Shown: positions 27,688 to 36,100 of the stretch, piece by piece
Layout: every line of letters begins with the position of its first letter
Numbering within the stretch: the first letter of the stretch is position 1
Assembly: GCF_051433165.1 (NCBI RefSeq)
Contig: NZ_JBHMFS010000011.1
Location: 62,001 to 126,000, forward strand
DNA: 64,000 nt
Source of the DNA: Falsiroseomonas sp051433165
GTDB taxonomy: Bacteria > Pseudomonadota > Alphaproteobacteria > Acetobacterales > Acetobacteraceae
Reading direction: 5' to 3'
The notes under the pieces: generated by a model
Database searches by the model: none
What the model saw: only the letters and a program-made list of their open reading frames with translations
What the model was told of the DNA's origin: nothing
Program-made: the position numbers and the translations under genes

Positions 27688-27737
27688 AACTTGACGATGG
27701 TCAGTTTTTCGCAAGCCAATCTGACCGTTGTCAAGTT
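27688..27737. promoter_or_regulatory. TetR-type double operator in the divergent promoter region
   Basis: Two arms, AACTTGACGATGGTCAG (27688-27704) and CTGACCGTTGTCAAGTT (27721-27737), are inverted with 15 of 17 positions matching. Each arm is itself a TGAC-N4-GTCA palindrome, so the region looks like two operators 33 bp apart. It lies between the ABA4-like gene and the TetR gene, as expected for divergent autorepression. Confidence 0.7.
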
Positions 27738-27762
27738 CATTTCGGCAGGTCAGACTCCCGCC

Positions 27763-28383
27763 ATGTCCGTCACCCCGAAAACCCGCGGCCGCCACCATCA
27801 CGGCGACCTGCGCCGCGCCCTGCTCGATGCCGTGGCGGAGATCGTCCAGGAGGCCGGGCCGGAGGCGGTTTCCCTGCGCGAATGCGCCCGCCGCGCCGGC
27901 GTCTCCCATTCCGCCGCCACGCCGCATTTCGGCGACAAGCGCGGGCTGATGACCGCCTTCGCGACCGAGAAGGCGCAGCGCCTGCGCGGTGCCATGGAAG
28001 CCGCGCTCGCCGCGTTGCCGGAGGGCGCCAGCCCCGCCGAACGCCTGGCCGCCACCGGCCGCGGCTACATGGAATTCGCTCGCGAGAACCCCGCGCATTT
28101 CCGCCTGATGTTCCGCACCGACCTGATCGACGCGGAGGACCCCGCCTGGAACGAGGCCTCGCGCCAGTCGCGGGCGCCGCTGGACGCGGCGATGCGGGCG
28201 GTCGCACCCGCCGCCGGTGACCGCGCCTTGCGCGCCCGGCTGACCCTCGCCTGGGCCGGGGTGCACGGCTTCTGCACCCTGCGGGCCGAGGCGCCGCGCA
28301 GCGATCTGTGGCACCCCGAGTCACGCGGGGCGGAGGTGGCGGAGGATCTGCTGGCCCTGCTGGTCATCGCCTGCCGGCCCTGA
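27763..28383 (+). CDS. TetR-family transcriptional regulator
   Basis: A 206-residue regulator. The helix-turn-helix (ALLDAVAEIVQEAGPEAVSL, then RECARRAGVSHSAATPHFGDKRGL) is typical of TetR with a His-Phe core. The C-terminal domain contains RENPAHFRLMFRTDLID and WAGVHGFCTL, seen in the WHG-type (TetR_C_13-like) regulators. ATG 27763 follows GGCAGG. Divergence from the membrane-protein pair and the double operator suggest direct control. The ligand is unknown. Confidence 0.92.
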   Translation: MSVTPKTRGRHHHGDLRRALLDAVAEIVQEAGPEAVSLRECARRAGVSHSAATPHFGDKRGLMTAFATEKAQRLRGAMEAALAALPEGASPAERLAATGRGYMEFARENPAHFRLMFRTDLIDAEDPAWNEASRQSRAPLDAAMRAVAPAAGDRALRARLTLAWAGVHGFCTLRAEAPRSDLWHPESRGAEVAEDLLALLVIACRP

Positions 28384-28443
28384 AGGCGGGGAAACCTTCG
28401 CTGGTTGCGACGTTGGCGATGCAACCGGTCCGGAGCCGCCATC

Positions 28444-30912
28444 ATGCCGCAATCCCGCCCTCTTCTGCTGCCCCGTCTGATGGCGGCGCTGCTTCTGCTG
28501 TTTGGCCTGGGCTTGGCCGGGGGCGGTGCCTGGCTGGTGCTGCTCGGCGGGTCCTGGTTCTACCTGCTGGCGGGCCTGGTGCTGCTGGCCTGCGGCGTGC
28601 TGCTGTGGCGCGGGCAGGATGCCGCGCTGGTGATCTTCGCCCTGTTGCTGGTGGGCACGCTGGGCTGGGCGATCTGGGAAGTCGGCATGGATTGGTGGGC
28701 GCTGGCGCCGCGTGGCGGCATGCTGGTGGTGCTGGCCCTGCTGCTGCTGACGCCCTGGATCACCCGCCCGCTCGGCACCAGCCCGCTGCGCGGCGGCGGC
28801 GCGGCGCTGAGCCTCGCGGTGCTGGCCGCCCTGGTCACCGCGCCGCTCGCCATGCTGCGCGACCCGCATGACATCGCGGGTGCGCTGCCGGGGCCGCGCC
28901 TCGCCATAGCGCCGAATGCAGCCACGAATGCCGCCACGGACGCCGTGCCGGATGGCGAATGGCACGCCTATGGCCGCACCGGCTTCGGCCAGCGCTTCTC
29001 GCCGCTGGACCAGATCACCCCCGCCAATGTGGCGCGGCTGGAGGTGGCGTGGCAGTACCGCACCGGCGACATGCGCGGCCAGCCGGGTGAGCCGACGGAG
29101 ACCACCTTCCAGGTCACCCCGCTGAAGATCGACAACCGCCTGTACCTCTGCACGCCACACCAGGCGGTGATCGCGCTGGACGCCACGACCGGCGCCGAGA
29201 TCTGGCGCTACCGGCCCGCCATCCTGGGCGAGCTGGCGCTGCAGCACCTGACCTGTCGTGGCCTCGGCTGGCTGCCGGCGACGGAAGCGGCGGCCGCGCC
29301 GCCCACCCCGCTGAACCAGGCACGCGTCGCCGCGGCGCGGGCTGCCGTGCCCGGCCTGCCCATCGCCGCCGTAGGGGCCGCGACGGTGGAATGCGGCGCC
29401 AGGCTGTTCATGCCGACCGCGGATGGCCGCGTCATCGCGCTGGATACCGAAACCGGCGCCGTGTGCAGCAATTTCGGCGACGGCACCGGGCAGATCAACC
29501 TGTGGGCCAACATGCCGAATGCGCGGCCGGGCGGGTATTACTCGACCTCGCCCCCCGTGGTCGCCAATGGCGTGCTGGTGATCGGCGGCACCGTGCTCGA
29601 CAACGTCTCCACCAACGAACAGTCCGGCGTGATCCGCGGCTATGACGCGCGCAGCGGCGCGCTGCTGTGGAACTGGGATTCCGGTGCGCCGGAGACCACC
29701 GCGCCGATCGCGCCGGAGGCCTTCTACACGGCCAATTCGCCCAATGCCTGGTCGATCCTCAGCGTCGATGCGGCGCTCGGCCTGGTCTATGTGCCGCTGG
29801 GCAACCAGCCGCCGGACCAGTTCGGCGGCAACCGCAGCGCGAATGTGGAACGCTTCTCCTCCGCCGTCGTGGCGCTGGACCTGACCGATGGCAGCCTGCG
29901 CTGGGCCTTCCAGACCGTGCACCACGACCTGTGGGACTACGACGTCCCCTCCCAGCCCACGCTGATCGACCTGACGGTGGATGGCCAGACCGTGCCGGCC
30001 CTGGTGCAGCCCAGCAAGCAGGGCGACCTGTACGTGCTGGACCGCCGTACCGGGGAGGCGATCCTGCCGATCCGCGAAGTCGCCGTGCCGCAGGGCGCCG
30101 CGCCGGGCGATACCACCGCGCCGACGCAGCCCGTCTCCGCGCTCACCTTCAACCCGCCGATGCTGCGCGGGCGGGACATGTGGGGGGCCACGCTGTTCGA
30201 CCAGCTCGCCTGCCGCATCCAGCTTCGCCGGCTGCGCTATGAGGGCCGCTACACACCGCCATCGCTCGAAGGCTCCATCGTCCATCCGGGCAATTTCGGC
30301 GTCTTCAACTGGGGCGGCATCGCGGTGGACCCGGAGCGGCAGATCGCCTTCACCACGCCCTCCTACCTCGCCTTCGTCTCCCGCCTGATCCCGCGCGAGG
30401 ACAACACCACCCTGCATGTGCAGGGCGACAGCCCCCCGCCGGGCAGCCTGCCGCCGCTGAACGAGAATTTCGGCGCGCCCTATGCGGTGGAGCTCTACCC
30501 CTTCCTCTCGCCGATCGGCCTGCCCTGCCAGCAGCCGCCCTGGGGCTATGTGGCTGGCGCCGACCTCACCACCGGGCGGATCGCCTGGCAGCATCGCAAC
30601 GGCACGGTGCGCGACTCCTCGCCGCTGCCGCTGCCCTTCAAGCTCGGCGTGCCCGATCTCGGCGGGCCGATCATGACGCGCGGCGGCGTCGCCTTCATGT
30701 CCGGCACGCTGGACAACTATGTCCGCGGCTATGACGTGACCACTGGCGCGCAGCTCTGGGAATCCCGCCTGCCGGCCGGCGGCCAGGCAACGCCGATGAC
30801 CTATACGGGGGCGGATGGCCGGCAATACCTGCTGGTCATCGCCGGCGGCCATGGCTCGCTCGGCACCACGGCGGGCGACCATGTCATTGCCTATGCGCTG
30901 CCGGGGGGCTGA
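28444..30912 (+). CDS. gcd: Membrane-bound PQQ-dependent glucose dehydrogenase
   Basis: An 822-residue quinoprotein. Five N-terminal transmembrane helices (residues 10-140) anchor a periplasmic eight-bladed beta-propeller that binds PQQ and oxidises aldoses such as glucose, passing electrons to ubiquinone. The linker WHAYGRTGFGQRFSPLDQIT and blades such as VHHDLWDYDVPSQPTLIDL and the tail GGQATPMTYTGADGRQYLLV are diagnostic. The length matches E. coli Gcd (796) closely. I start at the ATG at 28444. No PQQ biosynthesis genes are in the window, so the cofactor must come from elsewhere. Confidence 0.94.
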   Translation: MPQSRPLLLPRLMAALLLLFGLGLAGGGAWLVLLGGSWFYLLAGLVLLACGVLLWRGQDAALVIFALLLVGTLGWAIWEVGMDWWALAPRGGMLVVLALLLLTPWITRPLGTSPLRGGGAALSLAVLAALVTAPLAMLRDPHDIAGALPGPRLAIAPNAATNAATDAVPDGEWHAYGRTGFGQRFSPLDQITPANVARLEVAWQYRTGDMRGQPGEPTETTFQVTPLKIDNRLYLCTPHQAVIALDATTGAEIWRYRPAILGELALQHLTCRGLGWLPATEAAAAPPTPLNQARVAAARAAVPGLPIAAVGAATVECGARLFMPTADGRVIALDTETGAVCSNFGDGTGQINLWANMPNARPGGYYSTSPPVVANGVLVIGGTVLDNVSTNEQSGVIRGYDARSGALLWNWDSGAPETTAPIAPEAFYTANSPNAWSILSVDAALGLVYVPLGNQPPDQFGGNRSANVERFSSAVVALDLTDGSLRWAFQTVHHDLWDYDVPSQPTLIDLTVDGQTVPALVQPSKQGDLYVLDRRTGEAILPIREVAVPQGAAPGDTTAPTQPVSALTFNPPMLRGRDMWGATLFDQLACRIQLRRLRYEGRYTPPSLEGSIVHPGNFGVFNWGGIAVDPERQIAFTTPSYLAFVSRLIPREDNTTLHVQGDSPPPGSLPPLNENFGAPYAVELYPFLSPIGLPCQQPPWGYVAGADLTTGRIAWQHRNGTVRDSSPLPLPFKLGVPDLGGPIMTRGGVAFMSGTLDNYVRGYDVTTGAQLWESRLPAGGQATPMTYTGADGRQYLLVIAGGHGSLGTTAGDHVIAYALPGG

Positions 30913-31002
30913 GGATCGAAATGGCCTGAAGCCGGCCTGCCCTTGCACGCGGCGCCGCGCCTCCGCATTCTCCGGTCCTTCTCACAACGGGACAGGCTGT
31001 GC

Positions 31003-32214
31003 ATGCGCGGTGTTCGGGCCTGGCTTTTGGCCGGGGTGGTGCTTCTCGCGCTCGGCCCGGCGCGGCTGGCCGAGGCGCAGCAGGCTTCCACCAGCCGCCA
31101 GGTGACGGTGCAGAACGAGACCGACCAGAAGCTGGACCATCTGTATCTGTCCCCACCGCATCTGTCCCCACCGGCGGCGGCGGAACGCGGCCCGGACCGG
31201 CTGGGCGACGCGGCGCTGGCGCCTGGCAGCAATTTCCGCCTCCGGCTCAACCGCGAGGCCGGCTGCAGCTTCGACGTGGTGGCGGTGTGGCAGGATGGGC
31301 GGGAGGAAAGCCGCAGCGCGGTCAATATCTGCCGCACGCCGCGCCTTGTTTTCGGCGACCCGGCGATGCCGCGACGGGACGCGGCCATCACCAACCGCGC
31401 GGAGGTGGCGCTGCGCGAATTCTACGCCAGCCCCAACGGCCTGGAGGGCTGGGGGCCGAACAGGCTTGGCGACCAGGGGCTCGCGCCCGCCGGCAGCTTC
31501 CCACTCCGCCTCCGCAGTCGCGACTGCGTCTTCGACCTGCGCGCCGTCTATGCCGATGCGCGGGAGGAGGTGCGAAACCGCCATGACCTCTGCGCCGAAC
31601 CGGCCATCGCCTTCGACCGCAGCACCCTTCCGCGCCCGGTTGCCCATGCGCTGGTGCTGGTGAACCGGCATCTGGAGGTGGTGCAGGAGGTCTATGTCTC
31701 AGCCAGCATGGACGCCGATTGGGGGCCGGACCGCCTCGCCGAGCCGCTGCCGGTGGGGGAGGAGGCGACGGTGACGCTGGAAGCCGCCTGCCAGGCGGAT
31801 GTCCGCATCGTCTTCCCCAATGGCGGCGCGGAGGAACGGCGGGAGTTGGATCTCTGCACCACGCCGCGCCTTCTGCTGGCGCCGGGCTGGGTGCTGGGCG
31901 CGGAAGCACCGGTTGCCGCTGCGGCCGGGATGGACCCGGCCTCGGCCGATCCGGAAACCGCGGAGGCCCCGGTGCTGAAGCTCCGCAATGCCGGCACGCT
32001 GCCGATCATCGAGATCTACGCCGCACCGCCGGGCGAACCGCGCGGCGAAGACCGGCTGGGCGCCGATGTGCTGGGGGTGGGGGAAAGCCTGGAACTGGAA
32101 GCCCCCGATGGTGACGCCTGCATCGCCGATCTGGTGGCGCTGTTCCGCGATGGGCGGGAGGTGACGCGCAGCGGGGTGGATCTGTGCCAGGGCGAGGAGA
32201 TCGAGATCCGATGA
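31003..32214 (+). CDS. Secreted protein with four tandem C-x21-C domains
   Basis: A 403-residue exported protein (signal peptide 1 to about 25) built of four degenerate copies of one domain of about 80 residues: roughly 33-117, 126-204, 215-292 and 323-402. The copies share an N-(R/E)-x start, a Tyr-x-Ser, (W)GP(D/N)RLG, a Gly-rich turn and FD-x-R-x-V-x-x-DGRE. Each has two Cys exactly 22 residues apart: 88/110, 175/197, 263/285 and 373/395. This fits a disulfide in each small beta domain. No known family is recognised. It is coupled to the EF-hand gene by ATGA. Confidence 0.85.
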   Translation: MRGVRAWLLAGVVLLALGPARLAEAQQASTSRQVTVQNETDQKLDHLYLSPPHLSPPAAAERGPDRLGDAALAPGSNFRLRLNREAGCSFDVVAVWQDGREESRSAVNICRTPRLVFGDPAMPRRDAAITNRAEVALREFYASPNGLEGWGPNRLGDQGLAPAGSFPLRLRSRDCVFDLRAVYADAREEVRNRHDLCAEPAIAFDRSTLPRPVAHALVLVNRHLEVVQEVYVSASMDADWGPDRLAEPLPVGEEATVTLEAACQADVRIVFPNGGAEERRELDLCTTPRLLLAPGWVLGAEAPVAAAAGMDPASADPETAEAPVLKLRNAGTLPIIEIYAAPPGEPRGEDRLGADVLGVGESLELEAPDGDACIADLVALFRDGREVTRSGVDLCQGEEIEIR

Positions 32215-33122
32215 GCCGCTTTCGCATCTGGCTGCGGCCGCTTGCCGCCACAATGCTGCTGGCCTCCGCCGCCCAGGCTCAACCTGCCCCAACCCAACCT
32301 ACCCCGGCGAGCGTGCCCGAGGCGCTGCGCGGCGCCTGGTTCGCCGGTGCCTGTGCCGACCCGGAGGCGATGCTGCTGCTGACCGCCCGCGCCGCCGCGC
32401 GGCTGGAGGCGGAGGAACCGGCCCGGCTGTACCGCTTCCGCCAGATCCGCCTGCAGGATGGCTGGACCATCGGCACCGCCGGTGGCGCCGAGGCACCACG
32501 GCTGATGCTGCGCCCCACCGCGGAGCGGCTGGAGCCCACCGCGGAGCGGCTGGAGCCCGCCGCGGAGCGGCTGGAGACGGCAGAGCCAGAGGCCAAGCTG
32601 CGGGAGGACCGGCTGCCGGGGGACAGCGTGGTGGCCGCCTGGCACCGCTGCCCCGCACCCCCCGTGGCGCTGGCCGCGGTGCATGGGGAGGGCGCGGCCT
32701 TCCTGGCGGCGCTGGAACATCTGGAGGCCGGTTGCGGCAGCGGCACGCCGGGCGCCTGCGCCGCCGCCATCGTGGCGCAGGCCGATGTCAGCGGCGATGG
32801 CCGGCTATCCGTGGCCGAGCTTGCCCGGCTGCTGCGCGGCGCCGCCTGGGTCGCCGCGGTGCAGGAAGGTGCGACGCAGGATGTGATCGCGGCGGCGGTG
32901 GGGGCGGGTGGCCTCGCCGGCATCCTGGCCGCCCGGCTGCTGATGGAAAGCCTGGACTATGACGGCGATGGCCGGATCTCGGCGGCGGAACTGGCGCAGG
33001 ACCGCGTCGGCTTCGCCACCGCCCCCGGTACGGCGGCGGGTCGCCCGTTGCGGATGGATGGCCTGACCGAAGGGGCCGGCATGCTGCGCGGGTTGATGGA
33101 GGGGCTGGCCGACTGGCGCTGA
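32211..33122 (+). CDS. Secreted EF-hand protein
   Basis: A 303-residue exported protein (signal 1-23, cut after AQA-Q). It carries two canonical EF-hand loops, DVSGDGRLSVAE (192-203) and DYDGDGRISAAE (249-260), with Asp/Ser/Glu at the ligand positions. Between the signal and the hands is a low-complexity stretch with three copies of a seven-residue unit, (T/A)AERLEP. The middle (60-175) has no family I recognise, with Cys147 and further Cys near 175 and 183. It overlaps the C-x21-C gene by ATGA, so they are probably co-translated and work in the same compartment. Confidence 0.85.
   Translation: MSRFRIWLRPLAATMLLASAAQAQPAPTQPTPASVPEALRGAWFAGACADPEAMLLLTARAAARLEAEEPARLYRFRQIRLQDGWTIGTAGGAEAPRLMLRPTAERLEPTAERLEPAAERLETAEPEAKLREDRLPGDSVVAAWHRCPAPPVALAAVHGEGAAFLAALEHLEAGCGSGTPGACAAAIVAQADVSGDGRLSVAELARLLRGAAWVAAVQEGATQDVIAAAVGAGGLAGILAARLLMESLDYDGDGRISAAELAQDRVGFATAPGTAAGRPLRMDGLTEGAGMLRGLMEGLADWR
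32517..32579 (+). repeat. Three 21-bp tandem repeats in the EF-hand gene
   Basis: The unit ACC GCG GAG CGG CTG GAG CCC occurs three times in a row, the third with slightly changed ends. It encodes (T/A)AERLE. In-frame slippage here could change the protein length between strains. Confidence 0.8.
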
Positions 33123-33131
33123 GGCGGCCGG

Positions 33132-36100
33132 CTACTCCTCCTCCTCCCGCCGGGGCGCGACCAGCACGCTCGGCGCGCCACGGCGCAGATCCCATTCGGA
33201 CAGGCGCGGCGCCGCATCATTCGCCGCCAGCGCCACCCCCGGCCCCTCGATGCCGGACGGCAGCACGACGAGGGGCGATTCGACCACCGGCGGCTCGACC
33301 ACGATCGGCGGCAGGACGGGCGGGTCCACCGGGGGATCCACCACGGTGGGGGGATCCACCACCGGGGGCGGGTCCAGGATGGGCGGTACGCCGCTGCAGG
33401 TGGCGGCCGCCATGACGCAGTTGTTGAACTGGTAGCCGGCCCCGGTGGCGGGCAGGCTGACAAGCTGTGCCGCGGCCGCCCCGCCCACCCCGCCCAGCGT
33501 GCCGAGAATGAAGGCCGACCCGCCCTGGCCCAGCACGCCAAGCCGCCCGGCCTCCAGCACGCCGAGCACCGCGGCGCCGTCCAGCAGCAGGAAGACCGGC
33601 GCGTCGCCAGCCGCGAGGTCGAACACCGCGGCACCCGCCGGCGCCGTCTGCACCGGGCCGAAGCTGGCCAACTGCGTCGCCTGCTGCGCCGGTGCCAGGC
33701 CGGGCAAATCCGCCGCCAGGCCCGCCGGCAGCGCCGCCAGCCCGGCGGCGCGGCTGTCCAGGATCAGCACCGGCAGCAGCGCGGCATCGCGCGCCAAAAG
33801 CCGGCTGCCGGCGCCGGCCGTGAAACCCCGCGGGCTGGCCAGCAGTACGCCGCGATCCGCCTCCAGCACCGTGCCGTCCAGCCGCATCGGCCCGGCGGCG
33901 CGCAGCACCACATCCGCGCCGCTGGCGGTGCCGGTCAGCGCCAGGCTTCCGGCGGCGAGCAGGCCGAGCGCGCCCTGCGCGCGGGCGCCCAGCAGCAGCG
34001 GCACCGCATTGCCCGCGCCTTCCAGCGCAATCGCTCCGCTGGCGGCCAGGCGCAGGCCGCCATCGCCGAGGACCAGCCTGGCACCCTCCGCCGCCTGGGT
34101 GATGTCCCCGGCCAGCGCCACCAGCTCCGCCCCGCCGGCCCGCACCGGCGCGGCGAAATGCAGGGTGGGGGCGGCGAGTGACAGGGCGCCCCGCACATCC
34201 AGCGCTTCCTCCGCCGCCAGGGCCTGGCTGCTGGCCAGGGTCAGCGCACCCATTTGCCCGCCGATGCGGGTGATGGCGTGGGTTTGGCCGAAGATCGCCT
34301 CGCCCGGCGTGTCCAGCCGCAGCAGCCCGGCGGCGAGTGTGGCGCCGGGGCTGTCCAGGATTCCGGTCTCGGCCCGCAGATAGATGGTGCCGGCCGCGAT
34401 CGGCGCGGTCAGCCGCAGCGGTGCGCCACCCTCCTGCGCCAGCGCGAAGCCGCCCGCGGCGGCGCCGGCACCGAGCGCCACCACCCGGTTGCCCTGCCCA
34501 TCCAGCAGCACCTGCCCGGCCATCGCACGGGCGGAGAGCAGGGTGGCGGAGAGCCCGGCGCCGCGCAGGGTCTGGGTGATGTCGCCTTCCGTCGCCTCCA
34601 ACTGCGCGGTGCCGGCGGCGACGGGGGCGAGGAGGCCGAGCGAGGCGGCGGACAGGCTCAGCGCGCCCGGCGCGGTCAGCGTATCCGTCACCTCCAGCGC
34701 ACCCTCCACCGCCAGCGCCAGGCTGCCGGCGCGGCCGCCCACCGCCTGGATGGCATGACCGGGACCGTCCAGCCGCACCGGGCCATCCGTCTCCAGCCGC
34801 AATGCCGCGCCGCGCAGCGTGCCGCCGGCCACATCGGTCAGGCCGCTTTCGGTGCGGAAGGCGAGGCTGGGGGCTGCGATCGGCCCGGCCAGGCGCAGCG
34901 CCAGCGGGCCTTCCTGCGCCACGGCGAAATCCCCCGCCGCGCCGCTGGCGCCGAGCGCCGCGAAGCTGTTGCCGGCGCCCTGCAAGGTCACGCTGCCGAA
35001 GATCGACCGCGCCAGCAGCATTGGCGCCGCCAGCCCGGCGCCGGTTGCCACCTGGCCGATGTTGTCGAAGGCAAGCAGGGACAGCGTGCCCCCGGCCGAG
35101 ACCTGCCCCTCCAGCGCCAGCCCGCCGCCGGTGGCCAGCAGGAAGTCGCCCGCGGCCTGGCTGGTGCCGAGCGATGCGAAGGCGTTGCCCGGCTCCGTCA
35201 GCACCACGGTGCTGCCACGGGCGCGCAGTTGCGCGGCGGAAAGCCGGGCGCCGAGGGTCTGGGTCAGGCTGCCGCCGGCCGCCAGATCGAGCACGCCATT
35301 CGTCGCCAGGGATTCCGTCAGCAGCAGGTCGCCATCGGTCCGCAGCGCGAAGCCGCCCGGGGCGGTGACGGCGCCGATTTCGCCGATGCTGTTGCTGGCG
35401 GCGGCCAAGGCCACGCTGCCGCCGGCGGTGATCTCCAGCCGCGGCGCGACCACCCCGGCGGCGGCCTGATCCTGAAGGAAGCTGCCGTCGAATTGCAGTG
35501 CGAGGCGGGCGGCTTGCAGACCCGCCACCGGGTCCGGCGCCGCATCGCCGCTGCCGCGGAAGGCGAAATCGCCCAGGGCGCGGCCGCCGAGCAGGCCGGC
35601 CGCATTGGTGGCTTCGGCCAGACGCACATGCCCACCCGGCGCTTCCGCCAGGAGCCGCGTGGCGGTGATGACGGCGGCGGCGGTCTGCATGAGGTCGCCG
35701 GAAATCGCCCGCAGCGTCGCGGATTGGGCGGAGACCGGCGCTTCCAGCGAAAGGCTGGCCGCCTCCAGCGCCAGCGCGCCGCCGACGCCGAGCACGCCCC
35801 GCACCGCCAGCGCATCCCCCACCGCGAGCCGGAAATCCCCCGTGGCGCCGCTGGCGCCGAGCACGCCGAAGCGGTGCCCGCCACCCTCCACCACCACGCT
35901 GCCGCCCTGGATCGACAGGCGATCCGTCACCAGCGCCGACCCTGCCCCGGCCTGCAAGGCACCGCCCGCCGCCAGCGTCACCTCGGGCGCCGTCACGCTG
36001 TCCAGCACCGTCAGCGCGCCGGAGGTCGCCAGATGAAAGGCGCCGTCGCTGCGGACATGGCCCAGCGTGGCGACGGCATTCGTCGGATCGTCCAACACCA

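Noticed and set aside
28321..30948. An 875-residue minus-strand frame over gcd
   Set aside because: GC-rich antisense shadow of the glucose dehydrogenase with no membrane or domain pattern.
33250..33435. GGT/GGATCC-like repeats as a DNA repeat element
   Set aside because: They are simply the complement of codons for the Pro/Val-rich C-terminal linker of the exoprotein.
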